This document shows, piece after piece, positions 36,868 through 46,123 of a stretch of 64,000 nt of DNA. Within the stretch, counting starts at the first letter, position 1. Every line of letters starts with the position of its first letter. The notes beneath the pieces are model-generated. The model was given only the letters and a program-made list of their open reading frames with translations, was not told the DNA's origin and searched no databases. Position numbers and translations under genes: made by a program. This DNA comes from Phycisphaerales bacterium (GTDB lineage: Bacteria > Planctomycetota > Phycisphaerae > Tepidisphaerales > Tepidisphaeraceae). The stretch is taken from the NCBI GenBank assembly GCA_020847375.1, contig JADLCB010000003.1:186001-250000 (forward strand), read 5' to 3'.

Positions 36868-39800
36868 TTACCAGCCGGGGCTGGCGCTGGGACCCAGAAG
36901 CATCACACGAAAATCATGGCGGCGAATTTTGATGTCATTCCACCGGCCATCATCTTTCTTCACCGGATCACGATTCCAGTCTTCCAGATCGTGCAGCGTC
37001 AGGTCGTCGGTGCCGATCAGTTTCTGACCATCCGCACTCAAACTCACGCTGGTCGGCCCGTCGCCTTTATTGAACAGCACAACCATCACGCCGGGGGTCT
37101 GTTCGGGCAACTGGCGCACATAAAGCGTGGCCACCACATCCGGGTTGCCCGTCTGGACCAGTGCGCTGGTGCGCCAGTAGGGAATCCACTGCACCTGATC
37201 ATTGAAGTAATCAAATTTGCGCAGATCTTCGACCAGTTCATTGCGCGTTTTGTCATCCACCGCGCCACCTTCAACACCCACGCCCACGTCAAACAGCAGC
37301 CCGACACCCAGGCACGAACGGGTCTGCCAGGCGTCGTCCTTGTTGCGATCCTGCGTTTCATTGCGCATGGTGACTGGCGTACCTTGATAGGTCTGCAACA
37401 AGGGGCGGATGCCATCCAGCCCGCCGCGGATATTATCCAGCAGACTGACCTTGTCGCTGTTGAGATACCAGGGGCCTTCAATCGCCCACAACCACTGCAT
37501 GAATCCACCGACCGGGCCGATTTCGCCGTGTGAATAATAACCCTGGAACGGGATCGTATGGTTGTTGTACGCGACGACCGCCATGCGCTTCATCATCTGG
37601 CGCATCAGGCCGATGTTGTAAATACCCTGGACCTGGCCATCATCGCGGATATAGGCTGAACCCTTGATCAAATCGCCACCGGTCCAGAACCGGCTGTGAT
37701 CCCACCAGTAACCATTCATACCCGCCTGCTTTTGCTGCTGATCGTAGGAATAGACGCGGCAATCAATGGTTGACTGCACCAGATCAGCATACGCCCGCGA
37801 CTGCTGGCGCGGGGTGGTCCACTGGCCCCACTCGTTGGTGAAGTTGACGTAATCCTCCTGCGGCGTCGGTCGGGGCGTTGTCAGGCCGACCCATTCACCG
37901 CAATAGGTGTCGTATTCAGGCATGGCGTAACCCATGGTGTTGGTCGCCATGTACCAGGCGCTCATTGGCAGGAATTTGGGGCCGGGGACGGTCTCGGCTC
38001 CCACGCGCACACGCCGACGATCCTGTTCCAAACGCTCCTTGAGAATGTCCAACTGTTCCTGTGTCTGAAAACTCACGGTCGGGCCGGCGCCGTATGCCCA
38101 CATGCCGCTGCCCTGAAAACCATTCATCCAGCCAAACGGCGCATTGACCGTGCCCCAGGCGCGGTAACGATGTTCGGCCGGCAGTGGTTTGATGGGCATG
38201 GCGGTCAACATGAAGCGAATGGTGCGTGCTTCGTTCAACACCGAAGCCGTGTTGACGAACCGCGCCCGCATGAGAATCTGCCCATCGCGCCGTTCCAGAA
38301 AAAACGACGGCTTGTTGTCGTCGAGCATCCAGCCCTGATCGGAATCCGCCGCCCAGGACAAACCACGCTCACCATCGGAGATGACGCAATACGGTAAAAA
38401 CGTTCCGTGAATAAAGGCAGCGGCGGGTAGTTGCGATGAATCCCAGAAGACGCCATCGTGATCTGGAACATTGCCATACGGCACATCACGACCGCTGCTG
38501 CGGACCGCCTGCCAGTCCGTCAGTTTCTGCAGCGGGATCACCAGTTCCAACTGATCAACCTGCACCTGCTTTTCCCGCGCCGGCGCGACCGTCAGTGTGT
38601 AAAACGTCGTGCCGTCATATTCCGTATCGGCTTGCACGGTCACGTTGACGTGTTCACCCAGACGACCTTGCGCTTCCAGGGTGGCGTTGTGATCCTGCAC
38701 CTGGGTCCACCGAGCCTGATCCGCCTGCAACTGCACATCGGCGCCTTCCACCTGCCCCTGCAGACGGATCGGCGAAGCCAGCATTTCCTGACCTTTGGAC
38801 TGAATCGATGTCGGCAGGCCGCTGGCGGCAAAATCATAGGTTCGGCCCCACACCTGCAGCTTCATCCCATCAACCTGCACCGGCGTAAACGGAGCGATGA
38901 CAATCTTCTCCATTCCCAGTTGGTTGCCTTCCCACGGGAAACTTTGCACCACAAAGGGGTCAACGCGCTCAGCCAGCACCTGTCCGTCGGCTGCGAGAAT
39001 CTGGCTGATGACCTGATAATCGCCGTCAGCCAATTTGCCGGTACTGACCTGCACATGCCCCTGACCCTGGGGGTTGATCGTCGCCTGAGCCGAGAGTAAA
39101 TCCTGATCCTGGTGACGCAGTGCTGTGCGGAAGGTGGTTGCTGCCCGGATGGCGGGATCGATTTTAAGAATGTCCACATCGCATGACGCGGTGAGCTGAG
39201 CCTGGCTGTGGTAATAACAGGAATTGATGACCGGCTGACCGGCACCTTTGCGCCCGGTTGCCATCGTGTCGTACCAGCGCTGCATGTCAGCATCGCTGCG
39301 GTTTTCAAAGGACAGACCGGCGGAGTAAATGATCTTGTCCTGACCCTCGGCGCCGGGTTGATCGACAAGAATCTCCAGCTTGTTGCGCTTGTCGGTCAGC
39401 GGCAGGTTTTCTGGTTTGAACTGGAGACGGACGGGCTGATCACCGGCCGGGGCGGTCTGGGTCTGGGCAAATAACTCCCTGCCCTGCTGATCGATCACGC
39501 GCACGCGCATCTGCACGGGCGGCTGACCGGCGGGTGTGGAAATTTCGGCGATAACATCGAGTTTTCCGCGCTCCAACTCACCGGTCTGCAAAAGGTGAAA
39601 CACCGGTGTATGCGAATCGAAAATGACGGCGGGCATGAAGTCCCAGTTGGTCCAGAGCACCGGTTGCCAGGCGTTGTAGAAAAACCCGCTGTCGCTGGCA
39701 CTGACGAGCTGGATGAACCAGGTGGTGTTATCCTTCAGACCGTCGGGATGTCCCAAGTTTTGCAACGGAATGGCCATTTCCATCGTCCAGCCATCGTCGC

Positions 39801-40395
39801 TGGAACGGGCAGCGACCCTGGCTTTGGATTCCCATTCCGTGCCCATCCAACCGACCGACCACTCCGTGCGCTGATCGACCACCGCGCCGTACGGGTTGGT
39901 CATAATCTTGTAGAAATACTGTTTGATCGCCTGTTCGCGGGCGGGAAGATCGCAGATTTGGATCTCCACATGATCATCACCGAGAATGGCATCGTTCAGA
40001 GGATTCTGACCGCCGTTGTCACCCTGTTTGACGTGGGCTTTGATCGTCCCCTTGGGGTAGACCGGTGAATACTGCGCCAGGTAGAGATACTGATGGTCAT
40101 AACCGAGGTACCAGACTGGCTGCATCGCTGCCGGTGCCAGGGCGCGCGGGCCAAACTCCTGAAACCCCGTAAGGCGTGCAGCCTGCGCCCATTCCTGCTC
40201 ATCCAGTTGTCCGTCCAACACTGGTGGTTTAGAGAGCTGACCGATCCGCAACGTCGGAATGTCCTGTCCCTGTACGATGGATGCGCTGAGAAAAAACAGT
40301 CCGGGAATCAATGCGGATCGACACTGACCCATCAAGGCCTTTGTGAAATAAACTGGCAGGAAGGAAGAGAGGAACTTGGCAGCGCGGTAAACCAT
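36868..40395 (-). CDS. Secreted CBM9-like/DUF6067 (GH123-type) protein
   Basis: This 1175-residue exported protein starts with a signal region ending LIPGLFFLSASIVQGQD. Residues about 50-270 form a CBM9-like domain (PPVLDGQLDEQEWAQA, DDHVEIQICDLP, WTMEMAIPLQNLG). A linker of beta domains follows, and then a DUF6067/GH123-N-like region with PFTPVQVDGMKLQVWGRTYDF and GVFWDSSQLPAAAF. A probable TIM-barrel-like part holds GYWWDHSRFW and GYYSHGEIGPVGGFMQWLW. GGAAAGGA lies before the ATG at 40395. It heads the minus-strand sugar operon, so it may make the first outside cut or bind polysaccharide. Catalysis is not proven. Confidence 0.75.
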   Translation of the reverse strand: MVYRAAKFLSSFLPVYFTKALMGQCRSALIPGLFFLSASIVQGQDIPTLRIGQLSKPPVLDGQLDEQEWAQAARLTGFQEFGPRALAPAAMQPVWYLGYDHQYLYLAQYSPVYPKGTIKAHVKQGDNGGQNPLNDAILGDDHVEIQICDLPAREQAIKQYFYKIMTNPYGAVVDQRTEWSVGWMGTEWESKARVAARSSDDGWTMEMAIPLQNLGHPDGLKDNTTWFIQLVSASDSGFFYNAWQPVLWTNWDFMPAVIFDSHTPVFHLLQTGELERGKLDVIAEISTPAGQPPVQMRVRVIDQQGRELFAQTQTAPAGDQPVRLQFKPENLPLTDKRNKLEILVDQPGAEGQDKIIYSAGLSFENRSDADMQRWYDTMATGRKGAGQPVINSCYYHSQAQLTASCDVDILKIDPAIRAATTFRTALRHQDQDLLSAQATINPQGQGHVQVSTGKLADGDYQVISQILAADGQVLAERVDPFVVQSFPWEGNQLGMEKIVIAPFTPVQVDGMKLQVWGRTYDFAASGLPTSIQSKGQEMLASPIRLQGQVEGADVQLQADQARWTQVQDHNATLEAQGRLGEHVNVTVQADTEYDGTTFYTLTVAPAREKQVQVDQLELVIPLQKLTDWQAVRSSGRDVPYGNVPDHDGVFWDSSQLPAAAFIHGTFLPYCVISDGERGLSWAADSDQGWMLDDNKPSFFLERRDGQILMRARFVNTASVLNEARTIRFMLTAMPIKPLPAEHRYRAWGTVNAPFGWMNGFQGSGMWAYGAGPTVSFQTQEQLDILKERLEQDRRRVRVGAETVPGPKFLPMSAWYMATNTMGYAMPEYDTYCGEWVGLTTPRPTPQEDYVNFTNEWGQWTTPRQQSRAYADLVQSTIDCRVYSYDQQQKQAGMNGYWWDHSRFWTGGDLIKGSAYIRDDGQVQGIYNIGLMRQMMKRMAVVAYNNHTIPFQGYYSHGEIGPVGGFMQWLWAIEGPWYLNSDKVSLLDNIRGGLDGIRPLLQTYQGTPVTMRNETQDRNKDDAWQTRSCLGVGLLFDVGVGVEGGAVDDKTRNELVEDLRKFDYFNDQVQWIPYWRTSALVQTGNPDVVATLYVRQLPEQTPGVMVVLFNKGDGPTSVSLSADGQKLIGTDDLTLHDLEDWNRDPVKKDDGRWNDIKIRRHDFRVMLLGPSASPGW

Positions 40396-40603
40396 AAAGT
40401 CCTTTCCGACTGAGCGCGTCTGCGGCAGTTTTGCACGATGTTGCGTCCCAAGAGATCTTTTGACCGATCTGACGGGATTGCAGCGCTCAGCAGATTGTTG
40501 TTATGTTGTCAGGGAAAACACAAACTTGGAAATGAGCGTCCTGACGAGCGGCGAAGGAGTTGGAATTGTCCTTCGAGAACACACCGCCAGCATCCGCGGG
40601 GAT

Positions 40604-40629
40604 TATTTTACCTGATGAACGGTAAAATA
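40604..40629. promoter_or_regulatory. Operator-like inverted repeat TATTTTACC-N8-GGTAAAATA
   Basis: These are perfect 9-base arms around an 8-base spacer. A related near-palindrome GGCAAAATTTTAC lies at 40704-40716, next to the promoter at 40717. Both are probably sites for one sugar-responsive regulator. Confidence 0.5.
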
Positions 40630-40716
40630 CAAAACAATAATTTCTCCACAAATCACTACGGACGCAGCCAGAAAAGGTTCAAAATTTTTTGTTTCGTCAA
40701 AATGGCAAAATTTTAC

Positions 40717-40746
40717 TTGGACACTGCTGCATTTGTGTGCTATTGT
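40717..40746 (+). promoter_or_regulatory. Candidate promoter for the plus-strand pseudopilin/PEP-CTERM arm
   Basis: TTGGAC (40717-40722) and TATTGT (40741-40746) are separated by 18 bases. It abuts an operator-like near-palindrome, and about 200 bases separate it from the pseudopilin gene. Confidence 0.4.
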
Positions 40747-40948
40747 ATGGATGCTTTCCCTAGTCTCAGACGTGTTCTCAGCAGTCAAACAGGCTGCTGC
40801 CGTTGCGTGACGGGCCTAATGGACTGGCAAAATCCGCCGCATTTTGGTTTGGTTGTACCGCGGTCGATGGCTTACTGCTTTTATTGACACTTTGAGTGTT
40901 ATCATCTCGCGGTTCGATCATTTCTGAAATGCGTTGTTCGATTGTGCC

Positions 40949-41878
40949 ATGGCATTGATGTACATAGTGCCAAGCCAAAAATGTCCAAGAAAAGCCGGCT
41001 TCACGCTGGTGGAGCTGCTGGTGGTCATCGGCATCATCGCGATGTTGATCGCCATGTTGTTGCCAGCGCTCAATAAAGCGCGGTTCAGCGCGCGGGTTGT
41101 GGCGTGCGCCAGTAATCAACATCAGATCTATCTGGCGGTGGCGATGTACGCCAACGATAACCACGGCGCCTTGCCGGGAACCAACGCGTGGCAGCGGGCA
41201 CGGGGCGCGGAAATCATTCAATCGTATGGCGCGTATCCGTGGGAATTCGATCTTGCCAATGATCTATGGCTGGACGGCTCGCGGACGCTTCCACCGGATG
41301 TCACCTGGGGTTCAACGGTCCGCTGGTACGGCATTGGTCAACTGGTTCACCTGAACTACATGCCGCCAAGCAACGCCATCTCCTGTCCTGATTTTCAAAC
41401 CGCCAATACGGTTAATTTCGCAGCCAACAACGGTTTTTCCTTCACCGATGCCTACGCCCGATATAACGGCGATCCCGATCAGATCTGGGCCAATACCGGC
41501 GCCAATCAAACATCCTATGTTCTGAATACCGTTCCGTATTACCTGAAAAATGGCGCCGTCAGTGCCAATGGGAAACTGGGTCGGCCCGGGCGCGACGGCG
41601 GATTCTGGTCAACAGGGCAGCTACTGCGCGTTGCCCAGCAGCGTGCCTTTCTCATGTGTCTGACCAGTTACGGCGATGGCGTCGGCGGGGTTAGTCCGCT
41701 CAGCAGCGCGCACGACCGCAAAGGGGTGAACGTCACCTACATCGACGGGCATGTGGTCTGGCAGGCGATTGACAAGAAAACAGAGGCCCTGCTCAACGAT
41801 CAGTGGCTTAACAGCAGCGGCGATGACCTGGGCGGCTATTTTAATTCTTTCTGGGCCTGGGCCAGCAAAGTGGAGTGA
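40949..41878 (+). CDS. Prepilin-type protein with H-X9-DG tail
   Basis: This pseudopilin-like protein of about 309 residues has the cleavage/methylation motif GFTLVELLVVIGIIAMLIAML close to its N-terminus. The C-terminal SSAHDRKGVNVTYIDGHVVW is the H-X9-DG motif (His, nine residues, Asp-Gly). The family is abundant in planctomycetes, often next to PEP-CTERM and sugar-active genes, and is thought to be envelope-located; function unknown. The start is uncertain: ATG 40949 or ATG 40958, both with weak ribosome sites, while a TTG at 40934 opens the frame. It is transcribed toward a PEP-CTERM gene 156 bases on. Confidence 0.8.
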   Translation: MALMYIVPSQKCPRKAGFTLVELLVVIGIIAMLIAMLLPALNKARFSARVVACASNQHQIYLAVAMYANDNHGALPGTNAWQRARGAEIIQSYGAYPWEFDLANDLWLDGSRTLPPDVTWGSTVRWYGIGQLVHLNYMPPSNAISCPDFQTANTVNFAANNGFSFTDAYARYNGDPDQIWANTGANQTSYVLNTVPYYLKNGAVSANGKLGRPGRDGGFWSTGQLLRVAQQRAFLMCLTSYGDGVGGVSPLSSAHDRKGVNVTYIDGHVVWQAIDKKTEALLNDQWLNSSGDDLGGYFNSFWAWASKVE

Positions 41879-42034
41879 AATACGGGAAAGCGACACATGT
41901 TGTTATTACAAAAATGAAGAAGGGAGAAATTGTTCGGAATGATGAAAATGGGAAAGCAATTCGAGTGTTCAGAATCAACCAGTTTTAACGGTATGGCCCC
42001 AACCAACCAACGGCCAGCCAAGGAGAGAATGTCT

Positions 42035-42913
42035 ATGAATACCATGACCAAATGTTTTGTCGGCTGCGCAGCAGCCCTTGTTATGTCCACAGGCACCGCC
42101 AGCTTCGGCGCAATGACCGATGAACTGACGGGGAATCTGTTCCATCAGACCGGTGCGCCGTATGACACCAATGTGAGTATTGCACCCAACAACCCGCAAA
42201 ATATGGGGGGTGGCAGCGCTGTTACCGGGTCGAGTAACTACCCGGTTGGCGTTGGGGATAGTGCGCCGCTTGATGGCGATGTCTCCACTGGCTGGGGCAG
42301 TGGTACGTTCGGTGGTGGCAGTATGCTCAACGTCGGTTTGACGCGCGGAGCGTACAACGTTGGCAGTGGTTTCACCACCACTGCGTTTGATGAGATTACC
42401 ATGGTGCGCATCTGGTTCGGTGAGTATGTCAATAACGATCAAAGCTACTGGCAGAAGTTCCCGACCCAGGTCAAAATCGCCTATACCGATACGACGAACT
42501 TTTATCCCGGCAACGGCTACACCTATAACAGCACGACGCTGGGGGTTACACCGGCAGACTGGGACACGAACGCCACCATCACTTTGGTCAACGGCGCAGC
42601 CCCGTCGGCTCCGGGCAATGCATCTTACGCGACCGGCGATGGCTGGGTCAGTCTGGATGGCGTGTTCGACGCCGGTCATACTCAGAGCGTCACCGGTAAT
42701 TTGACCTATGGTTACGTTGACCTGGCCGTCAGTATTCCCGCCGGAACGACGAGCATTCTTTTTTCGTTCGGTGAGGTCAATTCGGGCACGGGCAACCAGG
42801 GTGGTCTGGATATTCGTGAATTCCAGGCGATTCCCGAACCGGCTTCACTGAGCCTGTTGGGGATGGCTGGTCTGGCGCTTCTGGCGCGCCGCCGCAGTAC
42901 GGTCAGCGCCTGA
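42035..42913 (+). CDS. PEP-CTERM sorting domain protein
   Basis: This 292-residue secreted protein has a signal peptide (MNTMTKCFVGCAAALVMSTGTASFGA) and a Gly/Ser/Thr-rich beta-structured body of unknown family (DAPLDGDVSTGWGSGTF-like stretch, EITMVRIWFGEYVNNDQSYW). It ends with the sorting signal IPEPASLSLLGMAGLALLAR plus Arg-rich tail. The body resembles discoidin-like/galactose-binding folds (a 'DGDVSTGW' loop is common there), but this is a guess. AAGGAGA is 8 bases before the ATG at 42035, which fixes the start. A strong terminator follows. It is likely a surface-anchored binding protein for the polysaccharide locus. Confidence 0.85.
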   Translation: MNTMTKCFVGCAAALVMSTGTASFGAMTDELTGNLFHQTGAPYDTNVSIAPNNPQNMGGGSAVTGSSNYPVGVGDSAPLDGDVSTGWGSGTFGGGSMLNVGLTRGAYNVGSGFTTTAFDEITMVRIWFGEYVNNDQSYWQKFPTQVKIAYTDTTNFYPGNGYTYNSTTLGVTPADWDTNATITLVNGAAPSAPGNASYATGDGWVSLDGVFDAGHTQSVTGNLTYGYVDLAVSIPAGTTSILFSFGEVNSGTGNQGGLDIREFQAIPEPASLSLLGMAGLALLARRRSTVSA

Positions 42914-42961
42914 GTATGAACATTGGCGGGCAGATGCTTGCATGATGATCGTGATGTGCTG

Positions 42962-43005
42962 GGCGGCAAACGAGCGCACGCGCGCTTCCTTTGCCGCCTT
43001 TTTTT
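42962..43005 (+). terminator. Strong Rho-independent terminator
   Basis: GGCGGCAAA (42962-42970) and TTTGCCGCC (42990-42998) form a perfect 9-base-pair stem, with an inner AGCGC/GCGCT stem, followed by seven T (42999-43005). It lies 49 bases after the PEP-CTERM gene and 38 bases before the next gene. Confidence 0.9.
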
Positions 43006-43042
43006 GGCAACGTGCCTTAACCGGCATGCGGAAAGGTTTTGT

Positions 43043-46000
43043 GTGAATTTACGCGCATGGATGCTCTGGGCGATTGGCCTGTTTATTGCGGTTTGTCCCT
43101 CGATCACCCCGGCGGACGAACCAGCCAGGATCAACGAATTCACCTTCATGATCGGGCCTTATCCGACCAAGGGGGTCTTTGAATATCATCTGGATGCCGG
43201 TCAGATCCGGCAGGTTTATCCCAGTGCTGCCAGTTGGGTGCTGGTGGTCGATCGCGATGGTCAGCGCATCAAGAGCCAGACCGACACGCTTCCCGTCAAT
43301 GGTGTTGTCAAGGGGTTCATTGATGTTGGCGCCATGCCCGACGGAGCCAAATACACCCTTGGCGCCATCGTGCGGGACGACAAGAACCAGGGGCTGGTTC
43401 GCCAGGAAAAAACATTTACGCGACAGGTTCAGCCGTTTGAAAACGCGCCGCAGGTTGGTTTGAGTGACATTATTGTCCCGCCGTTCACCGCGCCAGTGCT
43501 GGCCGGTGACGATGCTTCGGTCTGGGGCCGGACGTATCACCATAGTGCTGACGGGTTGATGGAACAGATCACCGCCGCGGACAAGCCCCTGCTGGCTGCG
43601 CCGGCGCGGTTTCGGGTGCGCATTGGCGATGAGCCTCTGACAACGCTGACCGGCAGCGCCCCGGAGTTGACCCGTGACGGGCCGAACCGCATCAACTACA
43701 CGCAATCGTTCAGCGCCCAGGGACTCAAGCTCACGGTGCATGGCGTATTGGACTATGACGGATTTTACCGCTTCAGCGTGACCATGGCGCCCGATGCCGG
43801 CGAACTTTTGATCCATGAGCTGCGCCTGGATATTCCGTTCCGAAATGACATTGCCCAGCTTCTGGAAGCGGCTGTCACCTGGCGGCGCAATCATGGGCCG
43901 CAGAAGGAAGTGATGGGCGAGGTCGATCCCAAACAGGGCCTTCTCTGGGACTCGCATACATTCCCATCCAGTGTCGGGGCACGTATCGGCAATATGCCCC
44001 CCTTCTTCTGGATCGGCGATGATGACCGCGGACTGACCTGGTCCAACGCCAGCGAGCAGGGGATGCACAATGACGAAAACAAAGCCGCCGCCCAGCTTGA
44101 GCGCCAAGGGGATCAGGTCATCTACACCGTTTGGTTTGTCAACAGCGATTTACAGTTGACCACCCCGCGCACCTTTGAATTTGCCCTGCAGGCCAGCCCC
44201 TTCAAAGCCATGCCCGACAACGCCAGGCTGTGGCGCAATGTGCTGGCGCGCATGCCTTATCGCAATGGCATTTTATTCACCAACTGGTTTACCGATGGTT
44301 CGTATCCCACCTACGGGCGTTTTTTGACGCTCGAGCTGCTCAAAAAATATGCCGACAGCACCGGCGCCGATCAGGTGGGTGTGATGGCGTCGGCCGTCAG
44401 CGAATGTGGCGGCACGCCGGAATACCTGCAGTTCTGGCATGAGTGGGGTTCGGATCTCTACTGGCCGCTGCTGAAGCGCGGTGCGCCCGATGACTGGGCG
44501 GTTAAAATGATGGAGGAGGCCAACCTCCCCGTCAATCCCTATATTCGGGTGGAATCCAGCTCCAACGTCTCATCCACCAACGTCCAGTACCGCACCTGGT
44601 GGTTCGATCAGGAAGTGAAGCACTCGAATATCAGCTACATCTATCAGGACAATCCGCCGTATGTCTATTATTACGATCCGCCCAGTGGTTATGGATATAC
44701 GCGCGATGATGGGCGGCACGAATCGACCAGTGCCATCTGGAACTCGCGCGATTTTGCCAAGCGTATTGCGACCATTGCCATTGACAACGGCAAAACCGAA
44801 AGCCCCTATCTCTGGGTGAACGCCATCAGCACCATGCTGCCCGGGCGCAGCTTTGCGCGCAAGATGCTCAACGGCGAATATCTGTACACCAAGTTGCTGA
44901 CGCTGGGACAGATTCGCGTCATGGCCAGCAAACAATGGGGCATGGTGCTGGACTGGTATCCCTTCCCGCAGACGGAGGAATCGCCCTACCCCAACGTCGG
45001 GCCGGTCCGTAAATACTGGCGCGAAGTCTTCAGCCGATTGTTCCTGCATGACATCACCAACATTTCCGGCAGCGATGATGCCGGTTATAGCGAAAACTGG
45101 TTCAACGCGCTGGATCTGTTCTGGCTAGATGATCCGACGGTGCAGTGGCATCCGTATTACCGCAATGACACCAAGCCCGTCACCCAACATCAAACCACGC
45201 ACGTTTCCACCTACACCGCCAAAGATCGGGCGCTCTGGTTTATTTCCAACCAAAGCGCTGAGGATGTGGTGGAAAGTGTCCGCAGCGAAAATCTCGCCGC
45301 ATTCCCAACGGGACAGTTGCGCTATTTTTATGATGCCGAGACTGGCGAGCGCATTGAAGTGGGCAATGGCCGGGCATTGAAACTGTTTATCCCCGCTTTT
45401 GATTATCGCATTGTGATCGGCCTGCCGGCAGCGTGGGAATATGCTGCCGGAAACGGGATCGAAGGTTACAGCCTGAGTCTGGGCGAGATCGCCGCTCAGT
45501 CAACGGTCGATGCGCGCCAGACGCTCAACGCCATCAGCCAGCAGTTATTGACCTCCCCCACGCTGCGCCCGATTCCCCGCGCCCACAAACTTTATGAGCG
45601 CTGGATGCAGCAGGTGCTGGGCGAATTAGCCAGTGATGCTGACCGTGTGCAATACTACAATGCCAGCGCCATGGCGGATATCGACTTTGGTCAACCGGGT
45701 ATCAAGTGTTCCGTTTTCTTTGATAAAAAGCGTGATGCCCTGCTGGTCAGTTATTACAACGAGTCTGACAATGATGTTGCCCTGAATCAGCAGGTGCGCC
45801 ACCAGATTGCGACCAAGGTTGGCAAAGGTGGTCATAATTTCATCATTCATCCGGTTTACGGGAATTCCGAATGGGCGTTTATCGATATTCCTGCCAAAAG
45901 CGGGTTGCTGGAAATTTATTACAGCAATTCCGAAGACTTCTGGGGGCCGCGGCGTGGGCCATACAAGGCGGGCACGATGCTCGGCAATATGCGCCACGTG

Positions 46001-46048
46001 CTTGACCTGAAACAAGAGGCGATGGGTGGTCGGCCGCTGGCTAAATAA
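43043..46048 (+). CDS. Secreted DUF6067 (GH123-type) family protein
   Basis: This exported protein of about 1001 residues is homologous in part to the one at 36868-40395. Shared landmarks are IIVPPFTAPVLAGDDASVWGRTYHHSADGL, GLLWDSHTFPSS and FFWIGDDDRGLTWSNASEQG. It lacks the CBM9-like front domain. A GTG start at 43043 is chosen because GGAAAGG sits 7-13 bases before it and a signal peptide (WMLWAIGLFIAVCPSITPADE) follows directly; the frame is open from 42923, but that part crosses the terminator. The C-terminal two thirds (FTNWFTDGSYPTYGRFL, WWFDQEV) may be a TIM barrel. Function is likely glycan cleavage or binding. Confidence 0.75.
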   Translation: MNLRAWMLWAIGLFIAVCPSITPADEPARINEFTFMIGPYPTKGVFEYHLDAGQIRQVYPSAASWVLVVDRDGQRIKSQTDTLPVNGVVKGFIDVGAMPDGAKYTLGAIVRDDKNQGLVRQEKTFTRQVQPFENAPQVGLSDIIVPPFTAPVLAGDDASVWGRTYHHSADGLMEQITAADKPLLAAPARFRVRIGDEPLTTLTGSAPELTRDGPNRINYTQSFSAQGLKLTVHGVLDYDGFYRFSVTMAPDAGELLIHELRLDIPFRNDIAQLLEAAVTWRRNHGPQKEVMGEVDPKQGLLWDSHTFPSSVGARIGNMPPFFWIGDDDRGLTWSNASEQGMHNDENKAAAQLERQGDQVIYTVWFVNSDLQLTTPRTFEFALQASPFKAMPDNARLWRNVLARMPYRNGILFTNWFTDGSYPTYGRFLTLELLKKYADSTGADQVGVMASAVSECGGTPEYLQFWHEWGSDLYWPLLKRGAPDDWAVKMMEEANLPVNPYIRVESSSNVSSTNVQYRTWWFDQEVKHSNISYIYQDNPPYVYYYDPPSGYGYTRDDGRHESTSAIWNSRDFAKRIATIAIDNGKTESPYLWVNAISTMLPGRSFARKMLNGEYLYTKLLTLGQIRVMASKQWGMVLDWYPFPQTEESPYPNVGPVRKYWREVFSRLFLHDITNISGSDDAGYSENWFNALDLFWLDDPTVQWHPYYRNDTKPVTQHQTTHVSTYTAKDRALWFISNQSAEDVVESVRSENLAAFPTGQLRYFYDAETGERIEVGNGRALKLFIPAFDYRIVIGLPAAWEYAAGNGIEGYSLSLGEIAAQSTVDARQTLNAISQQLLTSPTLRPIPRAHKLYERWMQQVLGELASDADRVQYYNASAMADIDFGQPGIKCSVFFDKKRDALLVSYYNESDNDVALNQQVRHQIATKVGKGGHNFIIHPVYGNSEWAFIDIPAKSGLLEIYYSNSEDFWGPRRGPYKAGTMLGNMRHVLDLKQEAMGGRPLAK

Positions 46049-46062
46049 ATCGGCATTGGTCG

Positions 46063-46076
46063 TGCCACGTGTGGCA
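46063..46076. repeat. 14-base palindrome TGCCACGTGTGGCA
   Basis: This is a perfect palindrome between the DUF6067 gene and the fucosidase gene, 47 bases before the fucosidase ATG. It may be an operator. Its core is off-centre from the parS core, so it is not parS. Confidence 0.3.
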
Positions 46077-46123
46077 GATTTCGTCATCGGTGTGGATGGA
46101 GTGGTTTGTTTGTGGAGAGGTCA

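Larger units (their letters stand above)
40396..40948. promoter_or_regulatory. Divergent regulatory region of the polysaccharide-utilisation genes
   Basis: This is a 550-base gene-free stretch between the minus-strand and plus-strand arms. It is AT-rich at 40600-40720 and holds the inverted repeats and the promoter listed separately. The ORFs possible here (for example 40438-40887) have no protein-like composition. Confidence 0.5.

Noticed and set aside
46063-46076. TGCCACGTGTGGCA as a third parS
   Set aside because: Its centre is GT rather than the CACGTG core in register, and the flanks differ from the two perfect parS copies.
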